Assembly: GCA_900752305.1 (NCBI GenBank)
Contig: CAADUV010000161.1
Span: forward strand, 1-10,774
Length of the DNA stretch: 10,774 bases
Direction of reading: 5' to 3'
Source: an uncultured Oscillospiraceae bacterium
Lineage (GTDB): Bacteria > Bacillota > Clostridia > Oscillospirales > Oscillospiraceae
Position numbers and translations under genes: made by a program. Every line of letters begins with the position of its first letter. Within the stretch, counting starts at the first letter, position 1. The notes beneath the pieces were generated by a model. It worked only from the letters and a program-made list of their open reading frames with translations. It had not been told where the DNA came from and did not search any database. Below are positions 1-6,447 of this stretch, piece by piece.

Positions 1-793
1 CACGGCTGACCTTGTCTGCTCCGTGCTTGGTGCGGGTGAAGACCAGGGCGGAGGAAATGTTCTTCTGCTCCAAGATCCAGACCATCAGCTTGGTCTTGTT
101 CTCCCGGTCTACCGGCCAGGCGGACTGCTGGATGACCTCCACCGGAGAGGATACCGGGTCTACGGCCACCCGTGCCGGGTGGTCTAGGAGGCGGTTGACC
201 AAGTCCATGATCTCGTTGGGCATGGTGGCGGAGAAGAACAAGGTCTGCTTTTTCTCCGGCAGCCACTTCAAAATCTTCCGCACATCATGGATGAACCCCA
301 TGTCCAGCATCCGGTCGGCCTCGTCCAGCACGAAGATCTCCAGCTGGGACAAGTCCAGCAAGCCCTGTCCGTACAGGTCCGCCAGGCGGCCTGGCGTGGC
401 GATGAGGATCTCCGCTCCGGCTTGGATGGCGGCCACCTGGGGCTTCTGACCCACGCCGCCGTAGATGACTACGCTCTTCAGGGGCAGATACTTGCCATAG
501 CGCTCCACCTGCTCCTGGTTCTGAATGGCCAGCTCCCGGGTGGGGGTCAGGATGAGCGCCCGGATGGGGGGCTTGCCCTGTTTGCCGGTCACCGGGTTCT
601 GGGTGAGCCGCTGCAGGATGGGCACGGCAAAGGCGCAGGTTTTTCCCGTTCCGGTGCGAGCGCTGCCCAGCACGTCTCGGCCTTCCAAGGCCGGGGGGAT
701 GGCGCCAGCCTGGATGGCAGTAGGCTGGGTGTATCCTTGCTCAGACAGTGCCCTTCGGATGGGTTCGATTAACTGTAACTGTTCAAAATCCAA
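1..793 (-). CDS. DEAD-box RNA helicase, RhlE-type (3' end outside window)
   Basis: This is the N-terminal 264 residues of an ATP-dependent RNA helicase that remodels RNA duplexes in the cytoplasm, as in ribosome assembly, mRNA decay or cold adaptation. Visible motifs in order: the Q motif with Q28 (GYTQPTAIQ), Walker A ARTGTGKT (45-52), PTRELA (84-89), GG (112-113), TPGR (133-136), DEAD (157-160), SAT (188-190), and the start of the second RecA domain with ALVFTRTKHGADKV, a sequence typical of the RhlE group. Motif I reads ART rather than the usual AQT. The start is TTG at 793, behind AAGGAG. An in-frame TGA lies only six codons upstream and no ATG or GTG occurs between, so this is the only reasonable start. 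The C-terminal domain and tail lie beyond the left edge, so CshA, RhlE and related subtypes cannot be separated. No clear promoter is seen; it may be co-transcribed with the membrane-protein gene upstream. Confidence 0.95.
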   Translation of the reverse strand, partial: MDFEQLQLIEPIRRALSEQGYTQPTAIQAGAIPPALEGRDVLGSARTGTGKTCAFAVPILQRLTQNPVTGKQGKPPIRALILTPTRELAIQNQEQVERYGKYLPLKSVVIYGGVGQKPQVAAIQAGAEILIATPGRLADLYGQGLLDLSQLEIFVLDEADRMLDMGFIHDVRKILKWLPEKKQTLFFSATMPNEIMDLVNRLLDHPARVAVDPVSSPVEVIQQSAWPVDRENKTKLMVWILEQKNISSALVFTRTKHGADKVSR

Positions 794-811
794 AGGTTGA
801 TTGCTCCTTCA

Positions 812-921
812 GGCGGCCAAAAGACGCCGCCATCTCTCAAATTTGGTTCCGTCATTCCGACGGCAGGGAGGCTGACCGGAGTCGCTCTGTTTCCTTCCTC
901 CCATCCGTTCCCATAGAACGG
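812..921 (-). promoter_or_regulatory. Structured leader of the helicase gene (three stem-loops)
   Basis: Between the membrane-protein stop and the helicase start the minus strand carries three perfect short hairpins. These are CCGTTC/GAACGG with a 5-base loop (905-921), CCGTC/GACGG with loop GGAAT (849-863), and GGCGGC/GCCGCC with an 8-base loop (812-831). The last ends three bases before the AAGGAG ribosome binding site. None is followed by a U-tract, so they are not ordinary terminators. Structured leaders that govern RNA-helicase expression are known in bacteria; such a role here is an inference. No match to a known riboswitch class was recognised. Confidence 0.45.
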
Positions 922-941
922 AGCCGATGCAGTTGATAGGC

Positions 942-1598
942 TTACGCTAACCCGGTCATCCGGCGCATAGGATCCCGCAGGAAGCGGTTGACCAGGGCGA
1001 TGACCCGTCCGGTGAACAGGACGGTGGCCACGGTGCCCAGGCCAATGCCGATGACCGTACCGTCCAACAGCAGACTGATGGTCACGGTCACCACCACGCA
1101 GGCCAGGTCAAAGAGGTTTTTGCACAGACCCATGTTCTTGCCGCTACGCTGGCTGATGCTGTCCACCAGGCCATCCGCCGGGTTGGGTGCCAGCTCCATA
1201 TTGACCATCATGCACACGCCGATGCCGGTGAGCAGGATGGCCAATGCCAGCAGGGTCAAGCGCAGAGGCCAGGAGGGGTTGGGAAAGGACAAGGTCTTGC
1301 TGTACCATCCTACCAGCCAGCCGGAAAGAAAACTGACCGGAAACTGTAACACGTCCAGAATCCCGAACCGCCGCCCTTTGATGGGCAGCTGGACTGCCAC
1401 GCAGAGCAGGTAAAAGAGGGTGACCACCCAGCCCAAATCCCATCCAAAGAGGACGGAGAGGCTGTTGGGCACGGAGATGATGGGCGAGACCCCTAGGAGG
1501 GTCTTGGTGTTCAGGGTGATACCACAGGTGAGCACCAACATCCCGATGCCATAGCAGACCAATCGCCTCATCCAATGTTTGACGCTTTTTTCTTTCAT
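942..1598 (-). CDS. YczE-type (DUF6198-like) integral membrane protein
   Basis: A 218-residue protein made almost entirely of hydrophobic stretches, with about five membrane segments, for example around VCYGIGMLVLTCGITL, WVVTLFYLLCVAVQL and LRLTLLALAILLTGIGVCMM. The segment MVNMELAPNPADGLVDSI is characteristic of the YczE/YyaS/YitT-like membrane family, whose function is poorly known; transport or membrane homeostasis is only a guess. The chosen ATG at 1598 follows AGGCAGGA at good spacing. A longer reading frame reaches a TTG at 1667, but that codon falls inside the -35 element of the promoter at 1639-1667, so the longer start is not used. The gene lies between xpt and the helicase gene on the same strand, with no terminator seen after it. 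Confidence 0.8.
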   Translation of the reverse strand: MKEKSVKHWMRRLVCYGIGMLVLTCGITLNTKTLLGVSPIISVPNSLSVLFGWDLGWVVTLFYLLCVAVQLPIKGRRFGILDVLQFPVSFLSGWLVGWYSKTLSFPNPSWPLRLTLLALAILLTGIGVCMMVNMELAPNPADGLVDSISQRSGKNMGLCKNLFDLACVVVTVTISLLLDGTVIGIGLGTVATVLFTGRVIALVNRFLRDPMRRMTGLA

Positions 1599-1638
1599 GA
1601 TTCCTGCCTCTTGAAGCCTAACATTCGACCAGTTTAAT

Positions 1639-1667
1639 ATTATACCAAAGTTGTCTAACCTGCGCAA
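1639..1667 (-). promoter_or_regulatory. Promoter of the YczE-type gene
   Basis: On the minus strand TTGCGC (1662-1667) and a perfect TATAAT (1639-1644) are separated by exactly 17 bases. The -10 is extended (TGG directly before TATAAT). The -35 begins about 10 bases after the xpt stop codon and there is no terminator between, so the downstream gene can be driven both from here and by read-through from xpt. Confidence 0.75.
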
Positions 1668-1676
1668 GAAAAACGG

Positions 1677-2246
1677 TCAGCAAAATACGATCTCTCCCTC
1701 GTGCATCTCCTTCACCCGTGCCAGGGACTCCACTCGCACTCCTTTGGCCCGGATGCGTTCGCCGCCGGGCTGGAAGGCTTTCTCTACAGCGATGCCAGCG
1801 CCGACCACGGTCGCGCCTGCCTGCTGCACCAGATCCATCAGCCCTTCCAGCGCAGCGCCGTTGGCCAGGAAATCGTCGATGATGAGCACCCGATCCTCTG
1901 GATTCAGGTAGGGCTTAGCCACGATGACATGGTTGACCACACCGTGGGTAAAGGAGGCCACCTGGGTGGTGTAGAACTCCCCGCTCAGGTTCCGGGTCTT
2001 GCTCTTTTTGGCGAAGACCACCGGGCAGTGGAAATACTGGGCGGCCACGCAGGCCATGCCGATGCCGGAGGCTTCGATGGTGAGGATCTTGTTCACCTGC
2101 TCGTCTTGGAACAGGCGATACCACTCCTTGCCCATCTCGTTGAACAGTTCAATGTCCATCTGGTGGTTCAAAAATCCGTCCACCTTCAGGACGTCTTCAT
2201 TTAAGGCACGGCCGTCTTTCAAAATGCGCTCTTCTAACAGTTTCAT
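1677..2246 (-). CDS. xpt: Xanthine phosphoribosyltransferase
   Basis: A 189-residue purine-salvage enzyme that joins xanthine and PRPP to give XMP and pyrophosphate in the cytoplasm. The length equals the usual Firmicute Xpt length (about 190). The PRPP-binding loop [13 protein letters not shown] (about residues 120-132) and the N-terminal [29 protein letters not shown] signature both fit Xpt rather than adenine or hypoxanthine phosphoribosyltransferases. The ATG at 2246 follows AAGGAGAT. It has its own promoter and a short leader of about 43 bases. In many Firmicutes xpt is paired with the xanthine permease pbuX and sits behind a purine riboswitch; neither is present here. The gene downstream is a membrane protein of a different family. 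Confidence 0.93.
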   Translation of the reverse strand: MKLLEERILKDGRALNEDVLKVDGFLNHQMDIELFNEMGKEWYRLFQDEQVNKILTIEASGIGMACVAAQYFHCPVVFAKKSKTRNLSGEFYTTQVASFTHGVVNHVIVAKPYLNPEDRVLIIDDFLANGAALEGLMDLVQQAGATVVGAGIAVEKAFQPGGERIRAKGVRVESLARVKEMHEGEIVFC

Positions 2247-2295
2247 GGTGCTCTATCTCCTTCCGAATGCTTCGGTTTTTTATTGGAACCTTTTT

Positions 2296-2324
2296 ATTTT
2301 ACTGCATGGGCAAAACGCTGACAA
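2296..2324 (-). promoter_or_regulatory. Promoter of xpt
   Basis: The minus strand has TTGTCA (2319-2324), a 17-base spacer, and TAAAAT (2296-2301). The predicted transcript starts near 2289, only about 43 bases before the xpt ATG. That leaves no room for a purine aptamer plus expression platform. Confidence 0.7.
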
Positions 2325-2336
2325 GACGGAGGGGAC

Positions 2337-2376
2337 AAAAAAGCTGGAAAAAGCGAGAAAATCTCGCTTTTTCCAG
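2337..2376 (-). terminator. Rho-independent terminator of the UBA/regulator/kinase operon
   Basis: On the minus strand a perfect 15-bp stem (2344-2358 with 2362-2376, 3-base loop) is followed directly by C and six U. It begins about 43 bases after the histidine-kinase stop and lies just upstream of the xpt promoter. It insulates the two units. The plus-strand reading has no U-tract. Confidence 0.92.
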
Positions 2377-2418
2377 ATTCTCAGCCAATTATGCAGATGC
2401 TTGGGTCTCCTCCGGCCC

Positions 2419-3531
2419 CTATTCCGCCCAGGGCAGAACCAGGGTGAATCGAGACCCTACGCCCTGTTTGCTGGTCACCTGGATCCAGCCGCCGTGCCGG
2501 ACGGCGATCCACTGGGCGATGGACAGCCCCAGACCGGTGCCGCCGGTCTGACGGGTGCGGGATTCGTCGGTGCGGAAAAACCGCTGAAACACCTTGGGCA
2601 GATCATCCGGGGCGATGCCTTGGCCGGTGTCGCTGACGGACAGCTCTACTATGCCGTCTTTCCCCTGGAGTCGGACGAACAGGGCGCCGCCCTCCGGGGT
2701 GTATTTCACAGCGTTGTCCACCAGGATGCGCAGGGCTTGTTTCAGCAGGCCGGTGTCTCCGTAGAACTGGATGCCCGGTTGGATGGCACTGCCCACCTGG
2801 CGGCCAGTCTCCAGCAACTCGGTCTCCCGGTACACCTCATCCACCACCGCGGACAGGTCGAAGGATTTGAACTGCACCGCCTGGGTATTGTTGTCCCCAC
2901 GGGCCAGGAAGAGCAGCTGTTCCACCAGGGTGGCCATGGAGTCCGCCTCCGCTCGGATGGCGCTGATGGCCTCCTGACGCACCTCCGGGTCGTCCTTGCC
3001 CCACCGATCCAGCATATTGGCGTAGCCCTGGATGACGGCGATGGGGGTGCGCAGCTCATGGGAGGCGTCGGAGACAAACCGCGCTTGGACTTGATACTCT
3101 CGGTCGATGCGCTCCAGCATGGCATTGATGGCGCTGGCCAAAGCACGCAGCTCCTCCTGTCCGCCGGGGATTTGGATGCGGCTGGGTTTCAGGCTGGGCA
3201 CATTTATGCCGTCCAACCGCTTGGCCAGCCGACGGAGGGTTTCCGTATCCACCCGCTCGCCGTTCAAGGCGTCGGCAGTCTCCTCCAGCGCCCGGATGGG
3301 GGCGAACATCTGCTGAACGATCTGGGTATTCTTCTGCATTCCCAGTAGCAGCGCCACCACCTCCGCCGCCAGCAACAGCCACCAGGCTCTTCCCCTGCCG
3401 GAGAAGAGCAGGAGCACCACCGCGTCCAGCACCAGGTATCCGGCCAGGCTGCGGAAAAATAGCTGATTGATGAGCTTCCGCGCCGCGTAGGGCAACTCCG
3501 GGGTGTGGAAGAGGTTCTGATACAGATCCAT
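2419..3531 (-). CDS. Sensor histidine kinase, OmpR-partner type with minimal sensor loop
   Basis: A 370-residue membrane histidine kinase that autophosphorylates and passes phosphate to the response regulator encoded just upstream. Two membrane segments (about 27-44 and 49-64) are separated by only a few residues (SGRGRA), so there is no extracellular sensing domain. A HAMP-like region with a long insert spans about 78-140, ending in LRALASAINAMLERI. The phospho-acceptor is H158 in the H-box SDASHELRTP. The ATPase domain shows the N-box (N273, VDNAVKYTP), G1 (DTGQGIA, 301-307), the F-box FQRFFR and G2 (GGTGLGLSIA). All catalytic motifs are intact. The ATG at 3531 lies one base after the regulator stop (TGAGATG), implying translational coupling. 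It resembles ArlS-like kinases, but the stimulus cannot be read from the sequence. Confidence 0.95.
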   Translation of the reverse strand: MDLYQNLFHTPELPYAARKLINQLFFRSLAGYLVLDAVVLLLFSGRGRAWWLLLAAEVVALLLGMQKNTQIVQQMFAPIRALEETADALNGERVDTETLRRLAKRLDGINVPSLKPSRIQIPGGQEELRALASAINAMLERIDREYQVQARFVSDASHELRTPIAVIQGYANMLDRWGKDDPEVRQEAISAIRAEADSMATLVEQLLFLARGDNNTQAVQFKSFDLSAVVDEVYRETELLETGRQVGSAIQPGIQFYGDTGLLKQALRILVDNAVKYTPEGGALFVRLQGKDGIVELSVSDTGQGIAPDDLPKVFQRFFRTDESRTRQTGGTGLGLSIAQWIAVRHGGWIQVTSKQGVGSRFTLVLPWAE

Positions 3532-3532
3532 C

Positions 3533-4219
3533 TCAATCCCCCCGAATCACATAGCCCACCCCGCGCACGGTTTCGATCAGGTGGATGCCGAACACCTCGT
3601 CCAGCTTGGAGCGGAGGAAGCGGATGTACACGTCCACGGTGTTGGTCTCACCCACGTAGTCATAACCCCAGACCGTGTTCAAAATGGCGCTGCGGGAGAG
3701 CACTTTACCCTTATGCTCCAGCAGACAGGCCAGCAGGTCGAACTCCCGGCGGGTCAGCTCCACCGGAGTACCGTTGACGGTGACCTTCCGGCTGTCCGGG
3801 TCCAGGGTCACAGTGCCTGCGGTAAGCTGATGGGACTGGCTCTCCTGGCGGCCGCCGGCGGTGCGGAGGGCAGCACGGATGCGGGCCAACAGCTCTTCGA
3901 TAGCGAAGGGCTTGGTCACGTAGTCGTCTGCGCCAGAGTCCAATCCGGCCACCTTATCCACCACGGTATCCCGTGCCGTGAGCAGGATGACGGGAGCGCT
4001 CCCCCCTTCCTTCCGGTAGCGGCGCAGGACTTCCAGGCCGTTGAGACCGGGGAGCAGGATGTCCAGCAGAATCAGGTCGTGTTCCCCAGAGAGGGCACGT
4101 TCCAAGCCGGTGCGGCCGTCCAGCGCCTTCTCCACCTGGTAGCCCTCATAGGTCAGCTCCAGCTCCACCATACGCGCCAGCTTTTCCTCGTCCTCTACGA
4201 TCAAAATGCGGTTTGCCAT
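3533..4219 (-). CDS. OmpR/PhoB-family response regulator
   Basis: A 228-residue DNA-binding response regulator. The receiver domain has acidic residues in VEDEE (8-12), the phospho-acceptor D53 in LLLDILLP, T81 in LLTAR and K103 in VTKPF. The C-terminal winged helix is complete, with ELTRREFDLLACLLEHKGKV and the recognition-helix region TNTVDVYIRFLRSKL, ending in IETVRGVGYVIRGD. The start at 4219 has GGGGAG upstream. Seven bases separate it from the UBA-protein stop, and the ribosome binding site lies around that stop, so the genes are probably translationally coupled. It is the middle gene of a three-gene operon and the obvious partner of the kinase. Target genes are unknown; a direct repeat at the operon promoter is a candidate autoregulatory site. 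Confidence 0.96.
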   Translation of the reverse strand: MANRILIVEDEEKLARMVELELTYEGYQVEKALDGRTGLERALSGEHDLILLDILLPGLNGLEVLRRYRKEGGSAPVILLTARDTVVDKVAGLDSGADDYVTKPFAIEELLARIRAALRTAGGRQESQSHQLTAGTVTLDPDSRKVTVNGTPVELTRREFDLLACLLEHKGKVLSRSAILNTVWGYDYVGETNTVDVYIRFLRSKLDEVFGIHLIETVRGVGYVIRGD

Positions 4220-4226
4220 TTGTGCT

Positions 4227-4784
4227 TCACTCCCCGTTCTTCGGATTTTTATGACGGATATTCCGCCGCACCTGGTCTACCACGGTCTCTGCCCCATCGT
4301 CCAGCTTTTCCATCACGTCCTGTACCATCTGGCTGCGTCCAAGATTGGGCCCCACCAGGCGATAACGCCAGCCCAGGAAAAAGCCCACCACCAGCAGCAG
4401 CACCACCACCCACCAGGCCAGCGCCAACAGAGCCAGCAGCGCCGCCATGGGGCACTCCATGCTCCGGTCGTTGGAGTCCTTCTGGTAGGCTTCCAGCCGG
4501 TTGTCCACCAGCCAGTTCCACGCGGTGAGCAGCCAGTTCTGCCTTTCTTTGGACGGCTCCGGGTCCGGTTCCCTTTGGCTGGGCGGTTCCACGGTCACAC
4601 CGTCCTTGGTGGAATAGGTGCAGACGCCGGCGGCGGCGATGATACCCTGCTGCTCCAGCCACACCAGAGCGTCCAGCAGATCTCCATCGCAGGCTTCCAG
4701 TGCGGCACGGGCCTGTTCGGGAGAGACGTCGGCGTGGGCGCACAAGCGTTCCATCTGTTGTTCCATTTGGCTCACAGGGGGCAC
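4227..4784 (-). CDS. Membrane protein with UBA-like domain (DUF4342-type)
   Basis: Up to 185 residues. Residues about 9-48 (QMERLCAHADVSPEQARAAL through DALVWLEQQG) form a three-helix UBA-like domain of the kind also found at the N-terminus of elongation factor Ts. A proline/acid-rich linker follows (about 67-80), then one long hydrophobic membrane segment (about 113-138) ending in GFFLGWRYRLVG, then a charged cytoplasmic-looking tail. The hydrophobic block resembles DUF4342 proteins of Firmicutes, whose function is unknown. It is the first gene of the operon with the response regulator and kinase, so a role in sensing or modulating that kinase is plausible but inferred. The start is uncertain. 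GTG at 4784 lies very close to GGAAAGGG, GTG at 4775 has better spacing to the same purines, and ATG at 4766 has no good site. The domain content is the same for all three. Confidence 0.8.
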   Translation of the reverse strand: MPPVSQMEQQMERLCAHADVSPEQARAALEACDGDLLDALVWLEQQGIIAAAGVCTYSTKDGVTVEPPSQREPDPEPSKERQNWLLTAWNWLVDNRLEAYQKDSNDRSMECPMAALLALLALAWWVVVLLLVVGFFLGWRYRLVGPNLGRSQMVQDVMEKLDDGAETVVDQVRRNIRHKNPKNGE

Positions 4785-4809
4785 CGCCCTTTCCGTTCAG
4801 ATTACCTAC

Positions 4810-4840
4810 AGTATACACCGGAAACCTTTGCAGGTCTTTG
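4810..4840 (-). promoter_or_regulatory. Probable promoter and direct repeat of the UBA/regulator/kinase operon
   Basis: The minus strand has a good -10, TATACT (4810-4815), about 25 bases before the first possible start codon. The correctly spaced -35 position (about 4833-4838) reads AAGACC, far from TTGACA. Exactly over that position lie two copies of CAAAG with a 10-base period (4826-4830 and 4836-4840). OmpR-family regulators often bind direct repeats at about one helical turn near -35, so this could be an activator or autoregulation site. The -10 call is moderate; the operator role is inference. Confidence 0.4.
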
Positions 4841-4861
4841 TTCTTTTCTTAAAGGGGGATT

Positions 4862-4878
4862 AAAAACTCAGATCCGAG
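4862..4878 (-). terminator. Weak candidate terminator of malic enzyme
   Basis: The last codons and stop of malic enzyme form a short near-palindrome, CTCGGATCTGAG (4867-4878). It can make a 4-bp stem including one G.U pair and is followed by five U (4862-4866). The stem is weak, so partial read-through into the signalling operon is possible. No better terminator was found before the next promoter. Confidence 0.3.
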
Positions 4879-6040
4879 CCACCCCGCTGGCCTCGGCCGC
4901 TTCAGCCACGGCATGAGCCACAGCAGGGCATACGGCGTCGTCAAAGGCGTAGGGCAGGATGTAATCTGCGCTGAGCTTGTCCTCCGGCACCAGGTTGGCC
5001 AGCGCCTGGGCGGCGGCAATCTTCATGGCATCGTTGATATCAGAGGCACGCACATCGAAGGTGCCTCTGAAAATGCCGGGGAAGGCCAGGACGTTGTTGA
5101 TCTGGTTGGGGAAGTCGCTTCGGCCAGTGCCCACCACGGCAGCGCCTGCCTCTTTGGCCTGGTCGGGCATGATCTCGGGGGTGGGGTTGGCCATGGGGAA
5201 CAGGATGGCGTCCTTGGCCATGGTCTGGATCATTTCCGGCGTGACCATACCGGGGGCGGAGACGCCGATGAACACGTCAGCTCCCACCAGCATTTCCGCC
5301 AAGGTGCCCGAACGCTTCTCTCGGTTTGTGATGGCGGCGATCTCCTGCTTGGCCGGGTTCAGGTCGGGACGACCCTCATAGATGGCGCCCTTTCGGTCGC
5401 ACATAATAACGTCGGTGAGACCGCGGGCGATGAGCAGGCGGATGATGGCAGTGCCAGCGGCACCGGCGCCGCAGGTGACCACCCGTACATCGTGGATGTC
5501 CTTGCCCACCACCTTCAGAGCGTTGGTCAGGGCGGCCAAGACCACCACAGCAGTGCCGTGCTGATCGTCGTGGAAGATGGGGATGGAGCAGCGTTCCTTC
5601 AGCTTCCGCTCGATCTCAAAGCAGCGGGGCGCGGCGATGTCCTCCAGGTTGACGCCGCCGAAGCTGCCCTGGAGCAGGGCTACGGTGTTGACGATCTCGT
5701 CCACGTCCTTGCTGTCTATGCACAGGGGCACAGCATCCACGCCGCCGAAGGCTTTGAACAAGACACATTTCCCCTCCATGACCGGCATCCCAGCCACCGG
5801 GCCGATGTCGCCCAGACCCAGCACGGCGGTGCCGTCGGTGACCACGGCCACGGTGTTGCCGCGGCCGGTGAGGGTATAGCTCTTGGCCGGGTCGGCCTGG
5901 ATCTCCAGGCAGGGCTGGGCGACGCCGGGGGTGTATGCCAGGGAAAGGGCCTCTTTGTCGTGGATCTCCATCTTGGGCACGGTTTCCAACTTTCCGTGCC
6001 ACTTTTTATGTAATTTCAAGGATTCTTCTGCATAATTCAT
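4868..6040 (-). CDS. Malic enzyme (NAD(P)-dependent malate decarboxylase)
   Basis: A 390-residue cytoplasmic enzyme that oxidatively decarboxylates L-malate to pyruvate and CO2 with reduction of NAD(P). The length equals the short prokaryotic malic enzymes that lack a phosphotransacetylase-like tail. Key residues seen: catalytic Y36 in LAYTPGVA, the lysine in VMEGKCVLFK (K91), metal ligands E133 and D134 in VNLEDIAAPRCFEIE and the HDDQHGT motif (157-163), and the nucleotide-binding GAGAAG (191-196). An aspartate follows the second strand of the Rossmann fold (CDRKG), which favours NAD over NADP; that preference is an inference. The ATG at 6040 has GAGGG seven bases upstream. It appears monocistronic, with a strong promoter. 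In anaerobes it links C4 acids to pyruvate and fermentation. Confidence 0.95.
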   Translation of the reverse strand: MNYAEESLKLHKKWHGKLETVPKMEIHDKEALSLAYTPGVAQPCLEIQADPAKSYTLTGRGNTVAVVTDGTAVLGLGDIGPVAGMPVMEGKCVLFKAFGGVDAVPLCIDSKDVDEIVNTVALLQGSFGGVNLEDIAAPRCFEIERKLKERCSIPIFHDDQHGTAVVVLAALTNALKVVGKDIHDVRVVTCGAGAAGTAIIRLLIARGLTDVIMCDRKGAIYEGRPDLNPAKQEIAAITNREKRSGTLAEMLVGADVFIGVSAPGMVTPEMIQTMAKDAILFPMANPTPEIMPDQAKEAGAAVVGTGRSDFPNQINNVLAFPGIFRGTFDVRASDINDAMKIAAAQALANLVPEDKLSADYILPYAFDDAVCPAVAHAVAEAAEASGVARI

Positions 6041-6105
6041 CTGTTTTCCCTCGATTCTTTCTATTACGATCTGTTTAGGTTTCTCCTAGTAAAGCAGTAA
6101 AGATT

Positions 6106-6134
6106 ATTATACCGTCCCCGCTCCCATTTGACAA
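6106..6134 (-). promoter_or_regulatory. Strong promoter of malic enzyme
   Basis: The minus strand has TTGTCA (6129-6134), a GC-rich 17-base spacer and a perfect TATAAT (6106-6111). The transcript would start near 6099 and give a leader of about 58 bases. At the predicted start AGTAAAG occurs twice on the plus strand (6088-6094 and 6096-6102) with an 8-base period, a possible operator. Confidence 0.82.
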
Positions 6135-6395
6135 TCCTTCCCCACGCCGGATTCCGGTGGGTTCTGACGGCTGGTTTTGTGAATTATGTCATGTCCCTCT
6201 GTGGAGAACCCTGTGGATTGCTGTGCATAACCTTGTGCAAACTGTGCATAAGTGTGAAAGAAGGGGCTGTTCCATCCGGTTTTCCGCGTTTTCACCCCGC
6301 CAAATTTCTCCTCTCCACCGCCTTCATTATGTTTACACCCCTCATTTTTCGCAAGTGTCCCACCTGTCCCACTGCATCTTTGCACCGTCTGCAAG
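6135..6395. other. Non-coding region between the DUF554 and malic enzyme genes
   Basis: This is the core of the longest gap in the window (6041-6447). It holds the DnaA-box-like array (6178-6261) and, at 6141-6161, a small hairpin (CCCA, two bulged bases, CCGG, then CCGGTGGG). Open frames exist on both strands, including one of 95 codons on the minus strand at 6107-6394, but that one runs into the malic enzyme promoter and has low-complexity, unfamiliar composition. I judge the region to be regulatory rather than coding. Positions 6262-6395 show nothing I can name. Confidence 0.6.
6178..6261 (+). repeat. Array of seven DnaA-box-like 9-mers
   Basis: Seven same-orientation matches to TGTGNATAA, the complement of the DnaA box TTATNCACA. 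6222-6230 and 6243-6251 are perfect (TGTGCATAA). 6178-6186 (TGTGAATTA) and 6200-6208 (TGTGGAGAA) have one mismatch. 6212-6220, 6234-6242 and 6253-6261 have two. Start-to-start distances are 22, 12, 10, 12, 9 and 10 bases, roughly one or two helical turns, so the sites face the same side of the DNA. Clusters of DnaA boxes outside oriC act in Bacillus and other bacteria to titrate or use DnaA. That role here is inferred. Confidence 0.6.
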
Positions 6396-6435
6396 AAAAA
6401 ACACCTCCCGATTTTTATGCAAAAACGGGAGGTGT
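6396..6435 (-). terminator. Rho-independent terminator of the DUF554 gene
   Basis: On the minus strand the 10-bp stem ACACCTCCCG/CGGGAGGTGT (6426-6435 with 6401-6410) is extended inward by a T5/A5 pairing across one bulged base. It is followed by a run of U. It begins about 12 bases after the DUF554 stop codon. Confidence 0.92.
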
Positions 6436-6447
6436 CTCTGTATCTTT

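Noticed and set aside
1599..1667. N-terminal extension of the YczE-type protein to a TTG at 1667.
   Set aside because: The TTG is part of the -35 element of a TTGCGC-17-TATAAT promoter; the ATG at 1598 has a proper ribosome site and gives a normal membrane-protein start.
2263..2281. Plus-strand CCGAA-TGC-TTCGG followed by six T, resembling a terminator.
   Set aside because: No plus-strand gene precedes it, the stem is only 5 bp, and the position is the xpt leader next to its ribosome site; at most it is a leader hairpin.
1999..3348. A 449-codon open frame on the plus strand.
   Set aside because: It lies opposite xpt and the kinase, both unmistakable minus-strand genes, and spans a terminator and a promoter; it is an artefact of GC-rich codon use. 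The same holds for the plus-strand frames opposite malic enzyme and the oxidoreductase.
6107..6394. A 95-codon minus-strand open frame.
   Set aside because: It overlaps the malic enzyme promoter and the DnaA-box array, has no ribosome site I can see, and its composition is unlike a real protein.
6041..6447. The chromosomal replication origin.
   Set aside because: The DnaA-box-like array is suggestive, but no dnaA, dnaN, rpmH or similar origin-linked gene is in the window and no clear run of DnaA-trio repeats was seen; a DnaA-box cluster outside oriC is the more cautious reading.
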